A stretch of DNA of 56,067 nucleotides, from assembly GCF_016902615.1 (NCBI RefSeq), contig NZ_JACJMB010000016.1, positions 1 to 56,067 on the forward strand, in the 5' to 3' direction. Made by a program: the position numbers and the translations under genes. Under the pieces are notes generated by a model that was given only the letters and a program-made list of their open reading frames with translations, searched no databases and had not been told where the DNA came from. Positions within the stretch are counted from its first letter, which is position 1; every line of letters begins with the position of its first letter. The DNA is from Collinsella tanakaei. GTDB lineage: Bacteria > Actinomycetota > Coriobacteriia > Coriobacteriales > Coriobacteriaceae. Positions 17,908 to 25,692 of the stretch are shown piece after piece.

Positions 17908-18819
17908 CTAGATGTCCGCTTTGAGGAACATGTCGACGCCATCGAGCAGCGGGCTGTGCAGCGCGCTCGGATAGCTGAGCAGGCCGACGGCGCCTTCGCC
18001 CACATGCGTGGCGATGCAGGGGCCGATCGTGGCGATACCGCCGCAGACGCCGTTGAGCTCGTTGGTCTCGAGCGGCTTCTCGAGCATCTTGATCGCCTTG
18101 GGGCTGCGCGTGTGCAGCTTGTAGTAGGTGAGTTCGCCGAGCTCCTGCGAGCGGCGCGTGAGCTGGCGCACCATGAAGGCGATGGCGTTGCGCAGGCCCT
18201 TGGCCTTGTGCGCCACCTCGATGCAACCGTGCTCGCCCACCTCGATGACCACCTTCACGTTGAGGATGGAGGTCGCAAGGTGCTGGGCGCGCGTGGCGCG
18301 ACCGCCCTTCACGAGGTTCGAAAGGTTATCGGGAATGAAATGGATCTTCGCCGTGTCGCGGATGGCGAGCACGCGCTCGATGGCCTCATCCATGGTGCCG
18401 CCCGCCTCGGCGATCGCGGCGGCCTCGAGCACCATGGCGCCCTGGCCGACCGTGGCCGAGTAGCTGTCGATGACCTCGATGCGGACGCCCGCAGGCATCT
18501 GCTTGGCCAAAAAGCGCGGCGTCTCGATAGTCGACGACAGCTCGCGGGCGATATGGATGGACAGGATGTCCGTGTACCCCTCGTCCACGAGCGTGCGGTA
18601 GGTCTCGACGAAATCGGCCGGCGCCGGCTGCGAGGTCTGGGGAAGCTCCTTCACCTCGCGCAGCAGATCGAGGTACTCGTCGATCTGGATATCGACGCCG
18701 TCGCGGTAATCGTGCCCGTCGGCGACGATGTGCAGCGGCACGACGCGGATGTCGAAACGCTCGATGGCGGCGCGGTTGAGGTCCGACGCGCTATCGGTAA
18801 CGATGGCGAACTTGCGCAT
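17908..18819 (-). CDS. DegV-family fatty-acid-binding protein
   Basis: 303 residues with the family hallmarks: the N-terminal VTDSASDL, the TSQPAPADF segment, the SIHIARELSSTIE strand, SYSATVGQGAMV, and a C-terminal ATHVGEGAVGLLSYP. DegV proteins bind a long-chain fatty acid; FakB members present it to the kinase FakA. No fakA lies in the window, so which role applies is unknown. Spacing is three bases after purA and nine before purD, so it is embedded in a purine operon. That is a curious link between lipid and nucleotide metabolism and may only reflect shared growth control. Confidence 0.88.
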   Translation of the reverse strand: MRKFAIVTDSASDLNRAAIERFDIRVVPLHIVADGHDYRDGVDIQIDEYLDLLREVKELPQTSQPAPADFVETYRTLVDEGYTDILSIHIARELSSTIETPRFLAKQMPAGVRIEVIDSYSATVGQGAMVLEAAAIAEAGGTMDEAIERVLAIRDTAKIHFIPDNLSNLVKGGRATRAQHLATSILNVKVVIEVGEHGCIEVAHKAKGLRNAIAFMVRQLTRRSQELGELTYYKLHTRSPKAIKMLEKPLETNELNGVCGGIATIGPCIATHVGEGAVGLLSYPSALHSPLLDGVDMFLKADI

Positions 18820-18822
18820 GGC

Positions 18823-20109
18823 TTAGTTCCAATACCTGTTGATGGTCTGCTCGCGGTCGGGCCCGACGGACACGAAGGACACGCGGGTGTGGGCGAGCTT
18901 CTCGATATAGGCGACGTAGTCCTGGGCGGCCTGGGGCAGCTCGTCGAAGCTGCGGCAGGCGGAGATGTCGCACTTCCAGCCGGGCAGCTCCTCGTAGACG
19001 GGCTTCGCGGCCGCGAACACGCTCTCGTGCTCAGGGACCGTGGTGTAGCGCACGCCGTCGCACTCGTAGGCGACGCACACCTTGATGGTATCGAAGGCAG
19101 ACAGCACGTCGAGCTTGGTAAGTGCGATGTCGGTCAGGCCGTTCACGCGGGCGGCGTAGTTGGCGATCACGCCGTCGAACCAGCCGCAGCGACGGCGACG
19201 GCCGGTGACGACGCCGTACTCGTAGCCGTTCTCGGTGAGGGTGTGGCCCTCTTCGGTCTCATAAGCGAGCTCGGTGGGCATGGGGCCCTCACCCACGCGG
19301 GTGATGTAGGCCTTCATAATGCCGAGCACGCGGTCGATGTTCTTCATGCCCACGCCGGAGCCCGTCACGGCGCCGCCGGCAGTGCAGTTGGAAGACGTCA
19401 CGTACGGATACGTGCCGTGGTCGATGTCGAGCAGCGTCGCCTGGGCGCCCTCGAACAGGATGGACTTGCCCTCCTCAACCATCTCGTTGAGCAAAAGGCC
19501 GCTCTCGCAGATGTAGGGGCGCAGGCGCTCGGCGTAGGCCAGGTACTCCTCGCAGATCTGGTCCACGGTGTAGGTGGGCAGGCCGAAAATCTTCTCGAGC
19601 TGCGGGTTCACGCGATCGAGCGCGCGGCCGAGCTTCTCGCGGAAGACGGACTCGTCGAGCATGTCCTGCATGCGCAGGCCGATGCGCGCCATCTTGTCCT
19701 GGTAGCACGGGCCGATGCCGCGCTTCGTCGTACCGATGTTGTGGTCGCCGAGCAGCTGCTCATAGGCGCCGTCGAGATCCATGTGGTACGGCATGATGAT
19801 ATGGGCGTTGCCGGAAACCTTGAGGTTCGCCGTGGAGATGCCGTCATGCTCGAACATGTCGATCTCCTCGAGCAGCACCTTGGGGTTCACGACGCATCCG
19901 TTGCCGATCACCGACACGCACTCGGGATACATGATGCCCGAGGGCACCTGGTGCAGACCGTACTTGCGATCCCCCACCACGATGGTATGACCGGCGTTGT
20001 TACCGCCCTGATAGCGAACGACGCAGTCGAAATTCCCGGCGATCAGGTCGCAGATCTTGCCCTTGCCCTCATCGCCCCACTGGGTACCGACCAACACTGT
20101 CGACGGCAT
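18823..20109 (-). CDS. purA: Adenylosuccinate synthetase
   Basis: 428 residues, full length. It couples IMP and aspartate with GTP to give adenylosuccinate, the first step from IMP to AMP. Motifs are VGTQWGDEGKGKICD at the N-terminus, RYQGGNNAGHTIV, KRGIGPCYQDK, TRVGEGPMPTEL and RRRRCGWFD. ATG 20109 is selected by TAGGAGACAAC immediately before it and by the family N-terminus; an ATG 45 bases further upstream has neither. It heads the purA-degV-purD operon, with a TATAAT box about 55 bases upstream. Confidence 0.97.
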   Translation of the reverse strand: MPSTVLVGTQWGDEGKGKICDLIAGNFDCVVRYQGGNNAGHTIVVGDRKYGLHQVPSGIMYPECVSVIGNGCVVNPKVLLEEIDMFEHDGISTANLKVSGNAHIIMPYHMDLDGAYEQLLGDHNIGTTKRGIGPCYQDKMARIGLRMQDMLDESVFREKLGRALDRVNPQLEKIFGLPTYTVDQICEEYLAYAERLRPYICESGLLLNEMVEEGKSILFEGAQATLLDIDHGTYPYVTSSNCTAGGAVTGSGVGMKNIDRVLGIMKAYITRVGEGPMPTELAYETEEGHTLTENGYEYGVVTGRRRRCGWFDGVIANYAARVNGLTDIALTKLDVLSAFDTIKVCVAYECDGVRYTTVPEHESVFAAAKPVYEELPGWKCDISACRSFDELPQAAQDYVAYIEKLAHTRVSFVSVGPDREQTINRYWN

Positions 20110-20162
20110 GTTGTCTCCTAACGTAAGGCACCAGCTGTGCCAAATGACGCTCAAACATCAGT

Positions 20163-20168
20163 ATTATA
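20163..20168 (-). promoter_or_regulatory. -10 box for the purA operon
   Basis: Minus-strand TATAAT, a perfect consensus, lies 54 bases before the purA start. The -35 position reads ACAATG or CACAAT, a poor match. A small inverted repeat (GGCACCAGCTGTGCC, about 20127-20141) lies between the box and the gene and could affect initiation or translation. Confidence 0.5.
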
Positions 20169-20458
20169 CGGCGTATCCGCGTCGCCATTGTGGGAGCCGC
20201 ATGACAATTCATGGGGACGAACACGGACCCCAGCCGGATTCGGGCGCAGAGCGACCGAGGCCGGTTCCTCTGGAGGAGCGGTTCGCCGCGCGCGCCTATG
20301 GGCACATGAACAAGCGAAGGGCCACAAGCGAAAACGCAAGCGGCCCTAAACTAAGCAAGGCGCTGTCTAACTTGCTCAAACGTAGGCTGCCGTCGAGCAC
20401 ATTGCATCGCATCGTTGCCGAGCTAGATGGGGGATTCGAAACGAGAGCGCCCTGCGAA

Positions 20459-20497
20459 GAGCGCCGCACGTTTCCTCCCGGGAAGTGTGCGGCGCTC
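20459..20497 (-). terminator. Probable dnaB terminator hairpin
   Basis: A perfect 11-base stem (GAGCGCCGCAC with GTGCGGCGCTC) ten bases past the dnaB stop. The T-run after it is only TT, so termination may need Rho or the further hairpin at 20319-20346. Confidence 0.55.
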
Positions 20498-20506
20498 GAA
20501 GAGGCG

Positions 20507-21907
20507 CTATTCGTCTGCGTGCTCGTTCAGCTCGTAGAACTTCGTCGACGCCGGCAGGAAGACGAGGTCGACGTCGCCGATCGGGCCCGAACGGTTCTTC
20601 GCCACGATGACGCGCGTGATGCCCTCAGGCGGACGGTCATCGCGCCCCGCCTCCTGCTCAGAGCTCGAACGGTCCAGGAACATAACGATGTCGGCGTCCT
20701 GCTCGATGGAGCCCGATTCACGCAGGTCGGAAAGCTGCGGGCGCTTGCCGGTACGCGACTCGACCGCACGGGAGAGCTGCGACAGGGCGATGAGCGGCAC
20801 GCCGAGCTCTTTGGCCATGATCTTGAGGCCACGCGACATCTCGGAAACCTCGACGGCACGGTTCTCGGCGCGGCGACCCGCCGGCGGATTCACCAGCTGC
20901 AGGTAGTCGAGAATGATAACGGCTTTCTCCTTGTTGTGGAGCATGCGGCGCGCCTTGGCGCGGATCTCGGTCACCGTCGTGCCCGGCGTGTCGTCGATCA
21001 GGATGTCGAGGCGCGACAGGTCCTGCGTCGCTTCGTTGATGTTTGCCCACTCCTGCGGAGAGATGCGGCCGGTGCGGAAGTTCGACATGTTGATCTGGGC
21101 GTGCGCGCAGATGAAGCGCTGGGCGATTTCCTTACCCGACATCTCGAGCGAGAAGAACGCGACCGTGTAGCCCTCCGATGCGGCGTTGAGCGCCAGGTTC
21201 AACGCGAACGACGTCTTACCGACGGCCGGGCGCGCACCGATAATGATGAGCTGACCCTCGCGCAGGCCCATGAGCATGCGGTCGAGACTCGGATAGCCCG
21301 TGGGCGCGCCGTGGACGTCGCCGCCCGCCGCGCAGACCTCCTCGGCCTCGTTGTAGGCCTCGATCATGAACTCGGTGAGTGACTTGTAGGAGCTGCGCAC
21401 CTCGCGCGAGGTGACGGACAGCAGCATCGACTCGGCGCGCTCGATGACCTCCTTGGTGTCGGAGGGAGCGTTGTAGGCGAGCGCGTTGATCTGGTTCGTG
21501 GCACCGATGATCTCGCGCAACATGGAGTCGCGGCGCACGATGCTCGCATGATGCTGCCAGTTGACGAGCGAAAGGGTACGTCCCATGAGCTCGAGGATGT
21601 AGGCCTCGCCGCCGACGGCCTCGAGCTTGCTCTGAGAGTTCAGGTAGTCGATCAACGAGATGGAATCGATCGGCAGGTTGCGATCGTACATCTCGTGCAT
21701 CGCCACGAAGAGCGTCTTGTGCGCCGGACGGTAGAAGTCATCGGGCAGAAGCTCGACGAGCGCCTCCTCGACCACCTCAGAGGAGAGGAGCATAGCCGCC
21801 AGCACATTCGCTTCGGCCTCGACGTTGTTGGGCAGCCCCATGCGTGCGCCACGGTCCGTGACGCCCGTGGGCGACCAGGAGTAATCCTCCGAAGAAGATG
21901 ATGGCAT
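20507..21907 (-). CDS. dnaB: Replicative DNA helicase
   Basis: 466 residues, the hexameric 5'-3' helicase that opens the fork. The N-terminal DnaB domain (PNNVEAEANVLAAML, LPDDFYRPAHKTLF) is followed by the RecA-like core with Walker A GARPAVGKTSFALN, FFSLEMSGKE, Walker B VIILDYLQLV, LSQLSRAVESR and the arginine-finger region DLRESGSIEQDADIV. No intein is present. ATG 21907 is preferred, seven bases after AGGA; a GTG six bases earlier is possible. It follows rpsF-ssb-rpsR-DUF2232-rplI in the same direction, but a 650-base gap and a terminator separate it, so it has its own promoter. Confidence 0.97.
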   Translation of the reverse strand: MPSSSSEDYSWSPTGVTDRGARMGLPNNVEAEANVLAAMLLSSEVVEEALVELLPDDFYRPAHKTLFVAMHEMYDRNLPIDSISLIDYLNSQSKLEAVGGEAYILELMGRTLSLVNWQHHASIVRRDSMLREIIGATNQINALAYNAPSDTKEVIERAESMLLSVTSREVRSSYKSLTEFMIEAYNEAEEVCAAGGDVHGAPTGYPSLDRMLMGLREGQLIIIGARPAVGKTSFALNLALNAASEGYTVAFFSLEMSGKEIAQRFICAHAQINMSNFRTGRISPQEWANINEATQDLSRLDILIDDTPGTTVTEIRAKARRMLHNKEKAVIILDYLQLVNPPAGRRAENRAVEVSEMSRGLKIMAKELGVPLIALSQLSRAVESRTGKRPQLSDLRESGSIEQDADIVMFLDRSSSEQEAGRDDRPPEGITRVIVAKNRSGPIGDVDLVFLPASTKFYELNEHADE

Positions 21908-22050
21908 GGGCACTTCCTCTCAAACTCGACCTGACCGCACGCACGTCCCGCAGGGCGCAGGGGCGCCGTGCTGCGCGCGTGGGCTTACATGGTAAAGCAT
22001 CCCAACTTGTCAAATCGTGGGCATCTTGCAGCCTACCTGCGCAAACAGCG

Positions 22051-22074
22051 CTATCCACATAGGTATGTGGAAAA
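22051..22074. other. Pair of DnaA-box-like sites
   Basis: CTATCCACA and, on the other strand, TTTTCCACA face each other across six bases. They are one mismatch from TTATCCACA and a match to TTWTNCACA respectively. The inner part CCACAT-AGGT-ATGTGG is itself an inverted repeat. A TTTTCCACC at 22147-22155 is a weaker third site. They could regulate dnaB or form part of an origin. Confidence 0.35.
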
Positions 22075-22433
22075 CACAAGCCCGCTTCCCTTGGGGAATA
22101 GCGATTATCAACGTTTTCAACATTTTTGGTGGGAATGAATATCGAGTTTTCCACCGCTCGCCGCTTACCTGCGACTATACAGTTTGCACGCACGTTTTAC
22201 GGCATATTTATGAGACCTTTACGTGATGGTTTCGTGAACTTGCAGGTAGATGCATATGCAATATACATTCCGCAGGAAATAAGGCGTGCCGGACTATGCA
22301 ATCGAACACGTGAACGTATCCAAAAACAGACACGCCCAACGCGTGGCGCGACGGGCATTTCTGACCTTACCTGTGGATTTCCCGCCTGGTATGAGGATTG
22401 AGAACCACCGTGGGGAAAACCGCCCGTTGTCGT

Positions 22434-22491
22434 CCTCCGGGTGTCCTCCGTGGCGCCAAACTACCCCGTCCCCACGGAGGACACCCGGAGG
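22434..22491. repeat. Palindromic intergenic repeat, variant copy
   Basis: A perfect 20-base inverted repeat (CCTCCGGGTGTCCTCCGTGG and its complement) encloses an 18-base loop that carries the family core CCAAACTACCCCGTCC. Here the core sits in the loop rather than in the stem, a different arrangement from the copies at 42823 and the right edge. Confidence 0.8.
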
Positions 22492-22496
22492 CCACA

Positions 22497-22536
22497 CACA
22501 AAAACAGCCCGGATGCCGAGGTGGCATCCGGGCTGT
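22497..22536 (-). terminator. Rho-independent terminator of the rpsF-rplI operon
   Basis: On the minus strand ACAGCCCGGATGCC pairs with GGCATCCGGGCTGT across a small loop and is followed by TTTTTGTG, 25 bases after the rplI stop. Confidence 0.9.
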
Positions 22537-22560
22537 GCAAAGCCGTGTGATCCGGCAAGG

Positions 22561-23082
22561 TTACTCGGCGGCAGCCTCGGTCTCGACGACCTCGACAGCC
22601 TCCTCGACAACCTCGACCTCTTCGACCTCCGGCTCCTCGGTCACGCCGACGAGCACGGTCACGGTAGCGCGGATGTCGCGGTACAGCGAGATGGTCACGA
22701 GGTGAGCGCCGGCAACCTTGATGGGCTTACCGAGCTCGACGCGCTTGCGGTCGACCTCGAGACCAAGCTGATCCTTGATGGCATCAGCGATCATGGCACC
22801 GGTCACGGAGCCGAAGAGGACGCCCTCGTCGCCGACCTTGGCGTCGACGGTGACGGACTTGCCCTCCAGGGCCTCCTTCAGGCTGTTGGCATCGGCGATG
22901 CGAACGGCCTCGCGCTTGGCGATGTTGTTGCGGCGCTCCTCGAGCTGCCTCAGGTTGCCCTTGGTAGCCGCAACGGCGAGCTTCTTAGGGAAGAGATAGT
23001 TCTCGGCGTAGCCCTGAGCGACATCGATGACGTCGCCCTCGCCGCCCTTGCCCCTGATCTCACCAAGAAGAATGACTTTCAT
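22561..23082 (-). CDS. rplI: 50S ribosomal protein L9
   Basis: 173 residues. The N-terminal domain MKVILLGEIRGKGGEGDVI with GYAENYLFPKKLA is typical; a long central helix links it to the C-terminal rRNA-binding domain. L9 is usually about 148-150 residues. Here about 25 extra acidic residues (glutamate and valine rich, ending ETEAAAE) are added at the C-terminus. The tail is low complexity and of unknown role. The ATG is preceded by AAGGAGATCTC. It lies 41 bases after the DUF2232 gene and is the last gene before the terminator. Confidence 0.96.
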   Translation of the reverse strand: MKVILLGEIRGKGGEGDVIDVAQGYAENYLFPKKLAVAATKGNLRQLEERRNNIAKREAVRIADANSLKEALEGKSVTVDAKVGDEGVLFGSVTGAMIADAIKDQLGLEVDRKRVELGKPIKVAGAHLVTISLYRDIRATVTVLVGVTEEPEVEEVEVVEEAVEVVETEAAAE

Positions 23083-23123
23083 GAGATCTCCTTGCGAATA
23101 GCACCGCGCATGCGGTGCAGTGG

Positions 23124-24107
23124 TTACTGTTGGGCCTGTGCGTGCGAGCCGTCGCGCCTCAGGTGGCGGAAGTCAGCCCACACGTCGATCAGACCGACGA
23201 TGCTCATAAGGAAGAACATCGCCTCGGACCAGAATAGAAGGAAGATGCACAGCGTCCTGGTGAGACATCCGAGCTTCTTGCGGTTCATCAGCGCACTGAC
23301 GACGCCGAATCCCTGAATCGCGAAGATGAAGCGGACGCTCATGAGCGCCGTGAAGCTCACGGTGCGCAGGACCTCGGCCTCGGGAAAGCCGGTAAAGGAA
23401 GCGCCGAGGCACACGATCGATACCGCCAGCACGCCGACGCTCCACATGGGCGCATCGAAGGCTGCGACCGAAGGCGCCTTCGGGTTCTGCCGGACGCGCG
23501 CGCCCGCCAGAAACGAACCGACACCGGCCATAAGGCCGTCCATCATGGCACTCAAGATGTATATGAGCGGCCAGATGATCCTGATCAGGGGCTCCAGCTG
23601 CACCGAGACGATCTCGGCGGCAACGCCCGTCCCCACCGACTCCTGAACGCCTTCCGTGAGGTAGGCGACGGCAGTTTCGAAAACCGATGTACCGGCAGCC
23701 GCCGCGATGATCGCGTCGGCGCCGAAGCTCACCAGTCCGGTGAGGACAATCGCCACGGACACGTTCGTGACCGTGGCCGTACGCCACATGCAGGCAGAGA
23801 TTGCCCAGCAGCATACGATGATGGGCACGAGCAGGAACCCCAGGCCGGGACCCACCGCCAGCGAGACGACAAGCAGCCCTGCGCTCTCGAGAAGCGAGAG
23901 AACAAGCCCGCGCGCGCCTTTGGCTTCGGCAAGCTCACGCATGCCGTAGGCGGTGAGCAGGATCCCGACGAACGGAATGAACAGCGATCCGATAAGCCCT
24001 ATGGCGAGCACGATGGCCCCGTGCGACGCGCGGGGCGCTACGGCCGGCCGATTCGAGCCAAACGGTACGATCGTACGCGTCTGCGGATCGGAGCTTCCGT
24101 CCTGCAT
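23124..24107 (-). CDS. DUF2232 (YybS-like) polytopic membrane protein
   Basis: 327 residues with about eight hydrophobic segments and short basic loops. Its place between rpsR and rplI is where the YybS/DUF2232 membrane protein lies in Bacillus, and the overall pattern agrees, but identity rests on position and topology more than on motifs. It may be an energy-coupling-factor S-like or wall-related membrane protein; function in the family is not established. The start is at 24107 with GAGGATCTAGGAG upstream, 22 bases after rpsR. Confidence 0.65.
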   Translation of the reverse strand: MQDGSSDPQTRTIVPFGSNRPAVAPRASHGAIVLAIGLIGSLFIPFVGILLTAYGMRELAEAKGARGLVLSLLESAGLLVVSLAVGPGLGFLLVPIIVCCWAISACMWRTATVTNVSVAIVLTGLVSFGADAIIAAAAGTSVFETAVAYLTEGVQESVGTGVAAEIVSVQLEPLIRIIWPLIYILSAMMDGLMAGVGSFLAGARVRQNPKAPSVAAFDAPMWSVGVLAVSIVCLGASFTGFPEAEVLRTVSFTALMSVRFIFAIQGFGVVSALMNRKKLGCLTRTLCIFLLFWSEAMFFLMSIVGLIDVWADFRHLRRDGSHAQAQQ

Positions 24108-24129
24108 CTCCTAGATCCTCGTCCCTCGC

Positions 24130-24396
24130 CTAGCCGCGGTTGCGCTCGCCGCGGGAAGACACCACGGGAACGGCGTAGGGCAGGAGAGCCATCTCACGAG
24201 CGCGCTTGATGGCGTTCGCGATGTCGTGCTGGTGCTGCGTGCAAGCGCCAGTGACGCGACGGGGCTTGATCTTGCCGCGGTCGGTCATGTACTTACGGAG
24301 AAGCTGAGTATCCTTGTAATCGATGTACTCGGTGTTCTCCTTGCAGAACTGGCAGTACTTACGACGCGGCTGACGTGCTGAATAATCATTAGCCAT
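24130..24396 (-). CDS. rpsR: 30S ribosomal protein S18
   Basis: 88 residues. The core [24 protein letters not shown] is typical. The protein keeps a zinc-binding set (CQFC near the N-terminus plus the cysteine and histidine of GACTQH), the C-plus form that contrasts with the zinc-free paralogues induced under zinc starvation. ATG 24396 is chosen by the family N-terminus and AAAGGTATT upstream. It binds S6 in the platform of the small subunit, and its gene lies between ssb and the DUF2232 gene. Confidence 0.96.
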   Translation of the reverse strand: MANDYSARQPRRKYCQFCKENTEYIDYKDTQLLRKYMTDRGKIKPRRVTGACTQHQHDIANAIKRAREMALLPYAVPVVSSRGERNRG

Positions 24397-24471
24397 GTCA
24401 AAATACCTTTCGTTTGGCGCCGTATTCGCAGCGCCGCTCACTGAATAATCGAAGACGCCCGTCTAGATGAC

Positions 24472-24942
24472 CTAGAACGGAATGTCCTCATCGTAGACGT
24501 CGACTGCCGGCGGAGCCTGCACGGGTGCAGGCGCGGGCGCCGGCTGGTGCGCGGGCGCGGCATAGCCGCCACCATAGGAGCCTGCGGCCTCCTGGCCGTA
24601 ACCTCCCTGGTTGTTGCCGCGGCTCATGAACTCGATCTCATCGACGATGACCTCGAGCTTGCTGCGACGCTGACCGTCGCGCTCCCACGAGCTGTAGCGC
24701 AGCTTGCCCTCGATCGCGACCTTCGACCCCTTCTGGAGGTAGCGGCTCACAGCCTCGGCGCGCGTACCAAACATCGTGCAGTCGACGAAGTTCGGGTAAT
24801 CCTCCCAATCGCCGGTCTGGGGATTGCGGCGACGGTCGTTGACCGCCACGCCGAAGCTCAGGACCTGCGTGCCGCTCGCGGTTGCGCGCAGCTCGGGATC
24901 ACGGGTGAGATTGCCGGAGATGTTGACTCGATTGATGCTCAT
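24472..24942 (-). CDS. ssb: Single-stranded DNA-binding protein
   Basis: 156 residues. The OB fold starts MSINRVNISGNLTRDPELR and includes FGVAVNDRRRN, FVDCTMFG and KGSKVAIEGKLRY. A glycine-rich then proline/alanine-rich linker leads to the acidic tip DEDIPF, which recruits replication and repair proteins. It is placed between rpsF and rpsR as in most bacteria, 75 bases before rpsR. Confidence 0.97.
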   Translation of the reverse strand: MSINRVNISGNLTRDPELRATASGTQVLSFGVAVNDRRRNPQTGDWEDYPNFVDCTMFGTRAEAVSRYLQKGSKVAIEGKLRYSSWERDGQRRSKLEVIVDEIEFMSRGNNQGGYGQEAAGSYGGGYAAPAHQPAPAPAPVQAPPAVDVYDEDIPF

Positions 24943-25005
24943 GTCTGACTCACTACCTCTCGTGCGACCGCCGCGGGTGCGGCGAGCCGACTTCCAAAAC
25001 GATGC

Positions 25006-25299
25006 TTACTCCATGTCGTCGCGACGAACGATCATGTGACGAACCACGGCATCAGTGATGCGCAGGACGCGGTCGAGCTCGGCGATCTGGGAAGGATCTG
25101 CGTGGAAGTTGATGAGGGTGTAGTCACCTTCGGTGAGCTTGTTGATCTCGTAGGCGAGCTTGCGCTTGCCCCACTCGTCAACGTTGTCGACCTTACCGTT
25201 GCCGGCGGCGATCGTGGTATCGATGCGCTTCATCACGGCGAGACGGGTCTCGGGATCGAGAGCAGGGTCGACGAAGAACAGCAGTTCATAGGCCTTCAT
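25006..25299 (-). CDS. rpsF: 30S ribosomal protein S6
   Basis: 97 residues, beginning MKAYELLFFVDPALDPE and including the conserved WGKRKLAYEI and the C-terminal RITDAVVRHMIVRRD. A strong AGGAGG lies eight bases before the ATG. It heads rpsF-ssb-rpsR-DUF2232-rplI. A good promoter lies 70-100 bases upstream and a small leader hairpin may serve S6:S18 autoregulation. Confidence 0.97.
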   Translation of the reverse strand: MKAYELLFFVDPALDPETRLAVMKRIDTTIAAGNGKVDNVDEWGKRKLAYEINKLTEGDYTLINFHADPSQIAELDRVLRITDAVVRHMIVRRDDME

Positions 25300-25324
25300 G
25301 TGGTCACCTCCTCTGGGCTAAAAG

Positions 25325-25353
25325 GCTCCAGGTCGTGAAGGTGCGCCCGGAGC
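25325..25353 (-). promoter_or_regulatory. Candidate S6:S18 leader element of rpsF
   Basis: In the rpsF leader a hairpin is closed by GCTCC and GGAGC, with CCG at the base of the loop region, 25 bases before the start codon. S6:S18 autoregulatory leaders are known to carry a CCG bulge below an apical loop. The match is by eye and incomplete. Confidence 0.35.
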
Positions 25354-25369
25354 AGGAAAGGACTGGCTA

Positions 25370-25398
25370 ACTGTAGACCAAACGCCATGCGACCTCAA
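25370..25398 (-). promoter_or_regulatory. Promoter of the rpsF operon
   Basis: Minus-strand TTGAGG (25393-25398) and TACAGT (25370-25375) are separated by exactly 17 bases. Transcription would begin about 65 bases before rpsF. Confidence 0.6.
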
Positions 25399-25564
25399 GT
25401 TCCCGCTGGTACACCCTCATGACCTCTCCACAACCCACGCAGATGCGGAGCCGGCGCCGAGCGGGCCCAGTTTACCGGCGCGCCCCGACATGAAACGCGT
25501 TGCTGCGGACCGGGTGCCGACAGCGCACCCGCCCTCTTCCCGTCACCCGTCCGACTGACAGCAA

Positions 25565-25599
25565 AAGCGCGCCGCTCACGCATGGTGGGCGGCGCGCTT
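25565..25599 (-). terminator. Rho-independent terminator of the DUF4013 gene
   Basis: On the minus strand AAGCGCGCCGC pairs with GCGGCGCGCTT and the transcript continues TTGC; the stem's own TT makes a run of four T. It lies about 94 bases beyond the stop. Confidence 0.7.
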
Positions 25600-25692
25600 G
25601 AAGACAGGCGCGCGTTGGTCCCGCAGGAGCGCGTGCACGCCCTGCGTCTACAGAATGCGCGCGGCTGCACACCCGCGCAGGATGGCATTCGC

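Larger units (their letters stand above)
20110..20506. other. 397-base intergenic region between purA and dnaB
   Basis: Holds the purA promoter near its left end and the dnaB terminator near its right end. Between them, 20319-20346 forms a strong imperfect hairpin (GGGCC and GGCCC arms with an inner GCG-AAAA-CGC). I find no convincing gene; short reading frames here match no family. Confidence 0.5.
21908..22560. other. 653-base non-coding gap upstream of dnaB, AT-richer than its surroundings
   Basis: Bases about 22010-22400 are visibly poorer in G+C than neighbouring DNA. They contain DnaA-box-like sites, four copies of a TACCTG motif (about 22033, 22166, 22242 on the other strand, and 22368) and a run of T-rich segments. 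Beyond that lie the palindromic repeat copy and the rplI terminator. A 91-codon reading frame at 22126-22401 has no family resemblance or ribosome site. Confidence 0.5.
25300..25692. other. 393-base intergenic region between rpsF and the DUF4013 gene
   Basis: Contains the rpsF leader and promoter on the left and the terminator of the DUF4013 gene at 25565-25599. I see nothing in the middle or from 25600 to 25692. Confidence 0.5.

Noticed and set aside
16645-20121. A 1158-codon open frame on the plus strand opposite purD, degV and purA
   Set aside because: It is antisense to three clearly homologous genes; long spurious frames are normal opposite GC-rich coding DNA.
22126-22401. A 91-codon frame in the gap upstream of dnaB
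   Set aside because: No ribosome site and no family resemblance; it crosses the AT-richer region with DnaA-box-like sites.
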